Positions 20,877 through 27,842 of a DNA stretch of 30,413 nt are shown piece by piece. Below the pieces are notes generated by a model that worked only from the letters and a program-made list of their open reading frames with translations, was not told where the DNA came from and did no database searches. The DNA is from a virus. The first letter of the stretch is position 1. Each line of letters begins with the position of its first letter. The position numbers were made by a program, and so were the translations under genes. Location of the stretch: positions 1 through 30,413 of the IMG/VR virus record IMGVR_UViG_3300025889_000618; one strand, given 5' to 3'.

Positions 20877-21058
20877 ACAAAAACATAATAATATTAACTA
20901 ACGGAGAATTTTACGAGGCGTGGGGTTCTCTTGTCGAGTTGTGTAAAGTAAAAGAATTTAGTCATAACTATTTGAAGCGTTTTAAATATCCTTTTTATTA
21001 CAAAGGCTTAAAATTTATTCGTGTACCGTTTCGTGCTGTCAATAATAGTTTAAAATAA
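20873..21058 (+). CDS. Small basic hypothetical protein (61 aa)
   Basis: ATGA overlap with the upstream frame. The product starts MNKNIIILTNGEFYEAWGSLVELCK, then an SHNYLKRFKYPF helix, and ends basic (IRVPFRAV). The pattern resembles small phage DNA-binding or host-takeover proteins, but no family is recognised. Confidence 0.55.
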   Translation: MNKNIIILTNGEFYEAWGSLVELCKVKEFSHNYLKRFKYPFYYKGLKFIRVPFRAVNNSLK

Positions 21059-21133
21059 CTGCCATAGCTAAACATTGATTTTTAACTTAATAAACAAACT
21101 TAATTTGTAAATGCAAAGAACAAATTGAAATTT

Positions 21134-21460
21134 ATGGAAATTCAAATTAAACCATTATCAGTTAATGAAGCATGGCAAGGTAAAAGATTTAAAACGCAGA
21201 AGTATAAAGATTGGATTGATTATAGTATTATTCAATTAAAGTCAATACCAATACCCGAAAGCCAAAAATTAACTTTAATAGTGATATTTGGAGTTAGTAG
21301 CAAGGCAAGCGATATTGATAATCCTTTAAAACCTCTTTTAGATTTAATTCAAAAAAAATACTTGATAAATGATAACCGATTCTATAAACTTCAAGTAACA
21401 AAAGAGATAGTAAAAAAAGGCAAAGAATTTATTAAATTTGATATTCAAGAATTTAACTAA
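21134..21460 (+). CDS. rusA: RusA-family Holliday junction resolvase
   Basis: A 108 aa endonuclease resolving branched DNA before packaging. SVNEAWQGKRFKT at the start and SDIDNPLKPLLDLIQKKYLINDNRFY carry the family acids: Asp60, Asp62, Asp70 and Asp80, with Lys66 nearby. The length agrees with RusA (about 120 aa). A TTG at 21125 opens the frame earlier; ATG 21134 is the better start. It complements the annealing protein and exonuclease encoded upstream. Confidence 0.88.
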   Translation: MEIQIKPLSVNEAWQGKRFKTQKYKDWIDYSIIQLKSIPIPESQKLTLIVIFGVSSKASDIDNPLKPLLDLIQKKYLINDNRFYKLQVTKEIVKKGKEFIKFDIQEFN

Positions 21461-21469
21461 ATTTGGTGA

Positions 21470-21952
21470 GTGAAAATCATAACCGAGATAGCAATTAAAC
21501 ACGATAAATTTTTTAGAGATAAAGCTTACAAAATATGCAAGAATAAATTTGATGCTGATGACCTTGTTCAAAATATGTACATAAAGCTATACAACTATGA
21601 TGACACCAAGTTAAAAGCAATACACGAAAAAGGCGTACTAAAATTTATTTGTGTTCGTATGATTAACCAACTGTTTTTAGATAGCAAGAAGAAAATTAAA
21701 TACGAATACTCTACTAACTTTGCAGACTTATATTGTAATAACAAAAATGAAATTGAGGAAAAGGAGTTAGCTGAACATATCAGATACTTTTTTAAAGACC
21801 TTTATTGGTTTGATAGTAGGCTGTTCAATGAGTACGTTTCAAGCGATTCAAGTATGCGAGATTTAGCCAATGATACGGGTATTGAATTGCGAAGCATTTA
21901 CAACGCAATCACAAGAGCAAAAAAAGAATTGAGAAAATATATTAAAGATTGA
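21470..21952 (+). CDS. Sigma-70-like transcription factor
   Basis: A 160 aa protein starting at GTG. Residues about 13-60 (RDKAYKICKNKFDADDLVQNMYIKLYNY) look like sigma region 2, and about 126-156 (SMRDLANDTGIELRSIYNAITRAKKELRKYI) like the region 4 helix-turn-helix. Length and layout fit an ECF-type factor that would redirect host RNA polymerase. It lies between the early genes and the tail genes, a position suited to switching on late transcription. The repeated GTTATTAGRTTA motif before structural genes is a possible target, unproven. Confidence 0.75.
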   Translation: MKIITEIAIKHDKFFRDKAYKICKNKFDADDLVQNMYIKLYNYDDTKLKAIHEKGVLKFICVRMINQLFLDSKKKIKYEYSTNFADLYCNNKNEIEEKELAEHIRYFFKDLYWFDSRLFNEYVSSDSSMRDLANDTGIELRSIYNAITRAKKELRKYIKD

Positions 21953-21953
21953 T

Positions 21954-22334
21954 ATGGCAAAAAGAGGCAGACCAAAAAGTAAAGGGTTAGGCGACACCAT
22001 CGCCAAAGTAACCAAAGCAACGGGAATAGACAAAGTAGTAAAAGCGGTTGTCGGTGATGATTGTGGATGCGCTGAAAGGCAGGAGAAATTAAATAAACTA
22101 TTTCCTTACTACAAAGACAAATTAAGCCTTACAGATGCACAAAGAAGTATTTATGCAAGGATTAGGGGCCATCTTTACAAAGACCCTGTTAGACGTGATG
22201 CAATTGAGGCGTTAAGGTTGTTACATAATGACGTATTTAAACGCAATTTAAAGCCATCAAGTTGTGGCAGTTGTATCAGGAAGTGGCGTGATGAATTTGA
22301 AAAGGTTTACCAAAATCAATGTGATGAAAATTAA
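21954..22334 (+). CDS. Hypothetical protein with AT-hook-like start and Cys pairs
   Basis: The 126 aa basic protein starts KRGRPKSKG, an AT-hook-like segment. It then has CGCAERQEKLNKLFPY near residues 37-52 and CGSC near 102-105; the two Cys pairs could bind one zinc. The middle is helical. It follows the sigma-like gene by 1 nt and overlaps the tail-chaperone gene. The pattern is familiar from Bacteroidota phages but its role is not known to me; DNA binding is likely. Confidence 0.6.
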   Translation: MAKRGRPKSKGLGDTIAKVTKATGIDKVVKAVVGDDCGCAERQEKLNKLFPYYKDKLSLTDAQRSIYARIRGHLYKDPVRRDAIEALRLLHNDVFKRNLKPSSCGSCIRKWRDEFEKVYQNQCDEN

Positions 22335-22926
22335 ATTCACCATCCCCGAATCACTAACTGAAATTAAACTTTACCAATATCAAGACTTTTTAAAACTGCA
22401 AACAGATTTAGAAAAGAAAGATGTTAGTGAGGTTGAGTATATGATTCAAGTAATTAAGATTTTTGTGAAAGGTGATTTAACCCAAATTGAAAAACTACCT
22501 AAAGCTAAGTTGGAGGAAATCTTTGAAGTGTTGATGAATATGTTTTCAACTGCAAATAATCAACTTCACAAGGTGGTTAAAATTGATGGGGTTGAGTATG
22601 CAATGCACAGCAACCTTTCAGAAATAACAACAGCAGAATTTGCCGACATTCAAGAGTATGAAAAGAAAGGATTTAACGAAAACCTGCATAACATTTTAGC
22701 GGTGCTTTACAGGCCAATAATTCAAAGGTCAAAGGGTTTGTATAGGTTGAAACCGTACAAAGGCACAGAAGGCAGACCAAAGCTATTCAGAGAAAAGTTT
22801 CCTTGCGATGCTGTAAACGGTGCGATGGTTTTTTTTTGGACTTTGAGAAGCGACTTATTGATAACTTTAGCTTCTTATTTACCACAAAAGGAGATAAACA
22901 AACCTTTCAAACAAGCCGAAGCATAG
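22324..22926 (+). CDS. Tail assembly chaperone, short form (gpG-like)
   Basis: A 200 aa zero-frame product. It contains LSEITTAEFADIQEYEKKG, ENLHNILAVLYRPII, YRLKPYKG and a final GAMVFFWTLRSDLLITLASYL, a pattern found in Bacteroidota phage proteins near tail genes. Such proteins chaperone the tape measure during tail assembly. The frame opens from 22264, but ATG 22324 (11-nt overlap with the preceding gene) is preferred. A T9 run inside the gene permits -1 frameshifting into a second frame (see long form). Confidence 0.7.
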   Translation: MKIKFTIPESLTEIKLYQYQDFLKLQTDLEKKDVSEVEYMIQVIKIFVKGDLTQIEKLPKAKLEEIFEVLMNMFSTANNQLHKVVKIDGVEYAMHSNLSEITTAEFADIQEYEKKGFNENLHNILAVLYRPIIQRSKGLYRLKPYKGTEGRPKLFREKFPCDAVNGAMVFFWTLRSDLLITLASYLPQKEINKPFKQAEA

Positions 22927-23090
22927 ATTGGGGTTGGTATCATTACCTAATTGAATTAAGCAATAACGATGTGTTTAAATTAGACGAGGCGGGAAAGTTA
23001 CCAATTGAAAAGGCTTTAATGTTTTTAATGTACCGAAAAGACCAAGCCGAACAGCAGGTTAAGCAAATAAAAAATAACAAAACACGTTAA
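22324..23090 (+). CDS. Tail assembly chaperone, frameshifted long form (gpGT-like)
   Basis: A -1 shift at 22830-22836 would join residues 1-171 of the short form to a second frame giving LDFEKRLIDNFSFLFTT, SIDWGWYHYLIELSNNDVFKLDE and ALMFLMYRKDQAEQQ. This matches the lambda G/GT strategy in which a minor fused form carries a second domain that binds the tail tube protein. The second frame has no good start of its own, covers what would otherwise be an empty gap of 180 nt, and ends just before the next gene. A single-base homopolymer error would mimic this; see findings. Confidence 0.72.
22829..22875 (+). promoter_or_regulatory. -1 ribosomal frameshift signal
   Basis: Nine T at 22829-22837 contain the slippery heptamer T-TTT-TTT (22830-22836) in the correct register for the zero frame. 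Nine nt later AGAAGC (22846-22851) can pair with GCTTCT (22870-22875), a 6-bp hairpin that might stimulate the shift. Confidence 0.7.
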
Positions 23091-23095
23091 ATTTC

Positions 23096-23107
23096 GTTAT
23101 TAGGTTA
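23096..23107 (+). promoter_or_regulatory. GTTATTAGGTTA motif, copy 3
   Basis: Identical to the 12-mer at 3901. Its last base is the A of the next start codon. A CGTT lies 10 bp before its own CGTT, as at the 6963 copy. Confidence 0.35.
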
Positions 23108-23619
23108 TGCAGACACTTTACAAGGTAGTTAAAGAAGTTGAAGAACTTGCAACTAATCACCCACAAATAACATCATTCTACTATGGTGATTCTATTCAAT
23201 TAGATGTTAAAAGTGATGCCTTACCTGCTTTATTAATTGAGCCACAAACAAGCCAAAGCGGTAAAGGGTTTGTTACTTTTACGGTTTTAATCACAGTGTT
23301 TGATTTACCCAAAGAAGATAGGTCAGATGACTTAGAAGTTGATTCAAGGTTGTTTGATATTATTCAAGATGTAGTAGGGCAATTTATAAACGGTGATATA
23401 TTTAAAAACCATGAAGATTATTCAGTTGGTAACGATATAACCATATCACCAAGCCAACCAAGAATAGATAAAAATGATAGAATGCTTGCATGGACAGCAA
23501 GTGTAGATATAACAGTAAAATATGCTAAAACAGGCTGCAACGATTCAATAATTAACAGAGGTATTATTACGGATGGAATCGGAGTTTGGGAAATTGGCAC
23601 AACATTTATAGTACAATAA
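23107..23619 (+). CDS. Tail terminator/completion-like protein
   Basis: A 170 aa protein with helix/strand alternation: VVKEVEELATNHPQITSFYYGD, LPALLIEPQTS, VTFTVLITVFDLPKEDR, then a long helix around the DLEVDSRLFDIIQDVVGQF segment and a final strand region. Tail terminators cap the growing tube and typically show this helix then paired-strand layout at this length. It follows the tail chaperone and precedes the fiber gene. No catalytic motif. Call by layout and context. Confidence 0.55.
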   Translation: MQTLYKVVKEVEELATNHPQITSFYYGDSIQLDVKSDALPALLIEPQTSQSGKGFVTFTVLITVFDLPKEDRSDDLEVDSRLFDIIQDVVGQFINGDIFKNHEDYSVGNDITISPSQPRIDKNDRMLAWTASVDITVKYAKTGCNDSIINRGIITDGIGVWEIGTTFIVQ

Positions 23620-23620
23620 A

Positions 23621-24958
23621 ATGGCAGAACAAGGAAGAACAACTCTAAAGAGTTACTTTGAAACAGGTGACAAACCAACACAAGTTCAATTTGAAGATTT
23701 AATTGATAGTGTACCAAACACATCAGATTCAGGTGTTAGTAATACGGAATTTGGTTATTTGAATGGCGTTACATCAGCTATCCAAACTCAGATAAATGGA
23801 AAGCAAGATGAATTGACAGGATTAACAGCAAGCGTTACTGAATTAAATTATAGTGATGGAGTAACAAGCGCAATACAAACTCAAATTGATGGTAAGTTAG
23901 CCAATGTAGTTGATGATACAACGCCTCAGCTTGGTGGAAATTTAGATTTAAATAGTAATGATATTACAGGAACAGGTAATATAGATATCACAGGTAGTGT
24001 TACTGTTAGTGGGGAGTTTTTAGGTGATTTAGATGGTGCAGTATTTGTCAGAGTCTATAACAATACAGCAAGCACAATAAACAAAGGTGATGCGGTTTAT
24101 TTAACAGGTGGCAATAACGGTGATAAACCTCATATAGATTTAGCAGATTCAAGTGATGCCAACAAAATGCCTGCATTGGGAATAGTTAAAGAAAACATTA
24201 ACCCAAGTAGTGAAGGTCAAGTTGCTGTAAGTGGTAAAATTAATTTTAGCTCGCATGGTTTTACAGCAGGTGCAAATTTGTATATTAATGGTCTTGGTGC
24301 TTTACAAGAAACAGCCCCAACAGGAGAGGGCAATTTAATTCAAAAAATTGGCAAGGTTGTTTCGCCAAATATTATACTTGTTCAAGGGGCATTTAGGTCA
24401 AACGCCACACCAAATCTTAACAATGGAAAAATATTCTTAGGTAATGGTTCTAATCAAGCAGTTTCAACAACACTTGATACAAGTGTAGTACCTGAGAACA
24501 CAAACCTTTATTACACAGATTCTAGAGTACAAGCTGTTTCTATTAACAATGTCGTAGAAGATACAAGTCCACAACTCGGTGGTAATTTAGATGTTAATGG
24601 TAATGATATTACAGGCAATCCTGCAATAGATGGAAGAAGGGCAATAATTGTTGAGGCTGACACAAGTAGAACCTTATCTTTAGAAGATGCAGGAGATTTT
24701 ATAATAGCAACAAATGTTGGTGACCCTACTACTATAATAATACCAATAGATGACAATGTAGAATTTACAACAGGCACAGAAATAGATTTTATACAAAAAA
24801 CAGAACAACAACTAACTATCGAAGCTGATGCAGGAGTAACTCTAAACGGAGTTGACGGGGGGTCAACATCAATAACAGCCCAATGGGGTGGAGCAACTAT
24901 TAAAAAAATAGATGCAAATGAATGGATAATTGTTGGTAAAATTAACGATGTAGCATGA
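23621..24958 (+). CDS. Tail fiber protein with internal repeats
   Basis: A 445 aa, Gly/Asn/Thr/Asp-rich protein without Cys. GVTSAIQTQINGK and GVTSAIQTQIDGK repeat about 33 residues apart (about 50 and 83), and PQLGGNLDLNSNDITG and PQLGGNLDVNGNDITG repeat at about 104 and 321; such repeats are typical of trimeric fiber shafts. The first 40 residues probably attach to the tail, and the last 100, rich in strand-like segments, may be the receptor-binding or chaperone end. It overlaps the next fiber-like gene by ATGA. Target receptor unknown. Confidence 0.75.
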   Translation: MAEQGRTTLKSYFETGDKPTQVQFEDLIDSVPNTSDSGVSNTEFGYLNGVTSAIQTQINGKQDELTGLTASVTELNYSDGVTSAIQTQIDGKLANVVDDTTPQLGGNLDLNSNDITGTGNIDITGSVTVSGEFLGDLDGAVFVRVYNNTASTINKGDAVYLTGGNNGDKPHIDLADSSDANKMPALGIVKENINPSSEGQVAVSGKINFSSHGFTAGANLYINGLGALQETAPTGEGNLIQKIGKVVSPNIILVQGAFRSNATPNLNNGKIFLGNGSNQAVSTTLDTSVVPENTNLYYTDSRVQAVSINNVVEDTSPQLGGNLDVNGNDITGNPAIDGRRAIIVEADTSRTLSLEDAGDFIIATNVGDPTTIIIPIDDNVEFTTGTEIDFIQKTEQQLTIEADAGVTLNGVDGGSTSITAQWGGATIKKIDANEWIIVGKINDVA

Positions 24959-25779
24959 TAGGGTTAGGATTTGGTAATTTTCAAAGTGTTGTTGGTGGTT
25001 TTGACCCCGATGCACAAGCATTTATTACAGCGGCAGGGATTACGGGTGAAACACAGCAAGCAGCTATTAATCAATTGGTTTTAGATTTAAAAGGCATAGG
25101 TAGTACTACTAATAATTCAGATGTTTGGAGTAGTGCAACTGCAATTTATCCGATTTGTCCTGTTGATGATAGCACAGCTACAAGAACAGCTTATGAATTT
25201 AATCTTATAAACGCATCTAATTTTAGAATAACATGGCAGAACAACCCAACAGCAACTGTCAATGGTATTACAGGAAATGGAACTAACCAATATGGCACAA
25301 CAGGTATAGTTACAAATACCGATTTAATAGAAAATAATACTTCATTAACTATATCAACATCGAATAGTGCATCTTCTACTGTATTTGGTATAGGAGGTTC
25401 AGTTGGTGGTGCTTTAGCTGAAACTTTAGGTATATTATCAACAAATAGCGGAAATGATATTTCTTCAATAATGTATGGTAATATAGGTAGACTAAATGCT
25501 GTAGGTGTTGGCACTTCGGGTATTCAAACAGCGACAAGAAACGCAGCAAATGACCATAAAATATATCTTAATGGAAGTCAGGTTGCAACACAATCTACAT
25601 TGTCAGGAACCTATCCTTCTATTGAATTATATATTTTATCTTTAAATAATAATGGGGTTTCTAATTTTCACGACAGAAGGACTTTTAATTTTTTTATGAT
25701 TGGTAATTCATTATCAGCAAATCAAGCTAAAGATTTATCAGATGGAATTACAACTTATAACACAGCATTAGGAAGATAA
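24955..25779 (+). CDS. Tail-associated lectin-like protein
   Basis: A 274 aa protein. Residues about 16-50 (FDPDAQAFITAAGITGETQQAAINQLVLDLKGIG) form a helical N-terminal unit common in Bacteroidota phage tail proteins. The rest is beta-rich and concanavalin/LamG-like (GNGTNQYGTTG, LTISTSNSASSTVFGIGG, DHKIYLNGSQVA, FNFFMIG). It probably binds host surface sugar. It is coupled to the fiber gene by ATGA overlap. Confidence 0.65.
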   Translation: MIGLGFGNFQSVVGGFDPDAQAFITAAGITGETQQAAINQLVLDLKGIGSTTNNSDVWSSATAIYPICPVDDSTATRTAYEFNLINASNFRITWQNNPTATVNGITGNGTNQYGTTGIVTNTDLIENNTSLTISTSNSASSTVFGIGGSVGGALAETLGILSTNSGNDISSIMYGNIGRLNAVGVGTSGIQTATRNAANDHKIYLNGSQVATQSTLSGTYPSIELYILSLNNNGVSNFHDRRTFNFFMIGNSLSANQAKDLSDGITTYNTALGR

Positions 25780-25792
25780 TAAATTAAATTTT

Positions 25793-25984
25793 ATGACAGC
25801 ATTAATAATTACATACCTTTCAAAATTTCCTTTATTAAATGAAAATGGAGATAGCTATTGGAATCCTACAAACAACACCGTAAGCGGTGAATATTGGCTA
25901 CAATTAGAGGCAGAACAAGATTTGATTGATAATGGAATTGAATATACAATTGGAGAGGTAGAAATAAAACAAGATATAGAATAG
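25793..25984 (+). CDS. Small acidic hypothetical protein (63 aa)
   Basis: The product starts MTALIITYLSKFPLLNENG and is acidic in the second half (EAEQDLIDNGIEYTIGEVEIK). It lies between a lectin-like tail gene and an HK97 gp10-like gene, preceded by an A/T-rich translation start. Perhaps a small fiber chaperone or tail component; no known family. Confidence 0.55.
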   Translation: MTALIITYLSKFPLLNENGDSYWNPTNNTVSGEYWLQLEAEQDLIDNGIEYTIGEVEIKQDIE

Positions 25985-25990
25985 TAGTAA

Positions 25991-26539
25991 ATGTTTGACA
26001 CCAAAGAAATAAAGCAGGCTTTTGAAACCTTTGGCAAAGAGGTAATACAAGAGGCACGTTCAAACCTTACCCGAAAGGATAAGAATGTTTCTAAAGAATT
26101 ATACAACGGTTTAAACTATGAATTTGAGGGTTATAAAAACGGTTTTCGTTTTGTTATTAATATGCCTGAATATGGGATGTATCAGGACTTAGGTGTAAAA
26201 GGTAGCGAAAGTACATATGCAAAAACAAAAACAGCACAATCTAAATCAAAAACTACCTTTTCTTATAAAAATAAAATGCCACCTTCAGGTAATTTAGATA
26301 GGTGGGTAATAAGAAGAGGATTAGGTGATACAAGAGATGAATCAGGTAGGTTTATTTCAAGAAAGTCAATCGTTTTTGCAATAAGAAAATCAATATTTCA
26401 AAAAGGAATAGAAGCTTCTGAATGGTTCACAAGGGCATTTGAGTTAAAATATAAAAGACTAACACCTAAAATAGAAGATGCTTTGGCAATATCAATGGAA
26501 AAATTATTAGACTTTACAATTAAAGAAAACTTTAAATAA
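25991..26539 (+). CDS. HK97 gp10-like tail/neck completion protein
   Basis: A 182 aa basic protein with the gp10-like outline: an N-terminal helix (EIKQAFETFGKEVIQEARSN), EYGMYQDLGVKG near residues 60-71 (Y-x-x-x-x-x-G-x-x-G), and FISRKSIVFAIRKSIFQKGIEASEWFTRAFE in the C-terminal half. Such proteins sit at the head-tail joint or tail completion site. The next gene starts within its stop codon (TAATG). Confidence 0.72.
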   Translation: MFDTKEIKQAFETFGKEVIQEARSNLTRKDKNVSKELYNGLNYEFEGYKNGFRFVINMPEYGMYQDLGVKGSESTYAKTKTAQSKSKTTFSYKNKMPPSGNLDRWVIRRGLGDTRDESGRFISRKSIVFAIRKSIFQKGIEASEWFTRAFELKYKRLTPKIEDALAISMEKLLDFTIKENFK

Positions 26540-27813
26540 TGGCAGTTACAATTCAAAATACTTTTAACGATGTAGTTGCACTTCAAAAACCGTTAGTATT
26601 AACAGCATCTTCTACCAACACATCAGAGGAAAAGTTTAGGTATGTGATGACAATTGATGTAAATGGGACTGAGGTTATAAAAGTAAAACAGCAAGCCAAT
26701 GCAAATAACTATGTTCATTTTGATTTGTACCAAATATTAAAAGACTATTTGACTTCTAAAAATTTAGATGGAGGTACACCAATTCATAAGATACTTACAA
26801 CAGTTGATGGTGGCAATACTTCAATATTTATTGAGATAAATGTTTATGAGGAATATGCAACAAGTGCAACCACAGACCCAACCGAATATCCATCAACAGG
26901 AAACGCCACTACTTCATTTATAGCAATAAACACTACTTACCAATTTAAGGATGGAGTTACACCAACTTTAGCAGGCATTTATGAATTTAATAATGATACA
27001 ACCGAGATTCAATGGCTAACCAATATGCCCACAAGAGTTAAAACGAGGGCGGGGGAATATCAGAGTGCAGCTATTTTAGCAAGTGCATTTAATGGTACGG
27101 TTGATACAGATTTAAGGGTTAATTTTACATTCTATGAAGCTGATGGAACGCAAATAAGCACTGCGAATGTTACAAGGGCTACAGTTGGGATGGAGAATTT
27201 TATAAGCACTAAATCCACAGCAAATGCAGCAAAGTTGTATCAGTTTATACCTGTTGGTTATCAGAATTTGGAGGAACAAAGTTTTAATGTAAATGTAAAA
27301 CCAAGTGCAAATGCAAATCTTGCATATTATACTATGCAGGTATTTGATAACGTTGGAGATTACCAAACCAAAACTTATAGATTTGATATTGCTGAATGTT
27401 CAAAATACACACCTATTCAATTAGCTTGGGTTAATGCTTTAGGTGCTTGGGATTATTACACCTTTGAGTTAGCCCACACCGAAAAGTTAAACATTCAAAG
27501 AGAAACATTTAGAAAGCCTTATGGTAATTGGGGTGCAGGTGCAACTTACACTTATAGTCAATATGAAAGCGGTGATACCATTTACAAGATTGAAGCAGAT
27601 AAACAATACACTGTTAATTCAGATTGGTTAAATGATTCGGATTTTGAATGGTTGCAAGAATTATTAATGAGTAAAGAGGTGCAATTTGTAAACGAAAACG
27701 GGAATTTTACACCTGTAATTATTACCGATACCGATTATGAGTTTAAACAGGATGTAAATAATAAGTTAAATAATTTACAATTGACTTTTAAATTAGCCCA
27801 CAAAATTAAATAG
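26539..27813 (+). CDS. Large tail structural protein
   Basis: A 424 aa, beta-rich protein (LVLTASSTNTSEEKFRYVMTIDVNG, YVHFDLYQILKDYL, TFYEADGTQIS) with IQLAWVNALGAWDYYTFELAH around residues 294-314, a segment characteristic of Bacteroidota phage tail proteins. Only one Cys. Position between gp10-like and tail-tip genes suggests a distal tail or baseplate component. No enzymatic motif. Confidence 0.6.
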   Translation: MAVTIQNTFNDVVALQKPLVLTASSTNTSEEKFRYVMTIDVNGTEVIKVKQQANANNYVHFDLYQILKDYLTSKNLDGGTPIHKILTTVDGGNTSIFIEINVYEEYATSATTDPTEYPSTGNATTSFIAINTTYQFKDGVTPTLAGIYEFNNDTTEIQWLTNMPTRVKTRAGEYQSAAILASAFNGTVDTDLRVNFTFYEADGTQISTANVTRATVGMENFISTKSTANAAKLYQFIPVGYQNLEEQSFNVNVKPSANANLAYYTMQVFDNVGDYQTKTYRFDIAECSKYTPIQLAWVNALGAWDYYTFELAHTEKLNIQRETFRKPYGNWGAGATYTYSQYESGDTIYKIEADKQYTVNSDWLNDSDFEWLQELLMSKEVQFVNENGNFTPVIITDTDYEFKQDVNNKLNNLQLTFKLAHKIK

Positions 27814-27842
27814 ATGAAAATTCAAAAATATTTTGTTAATTA

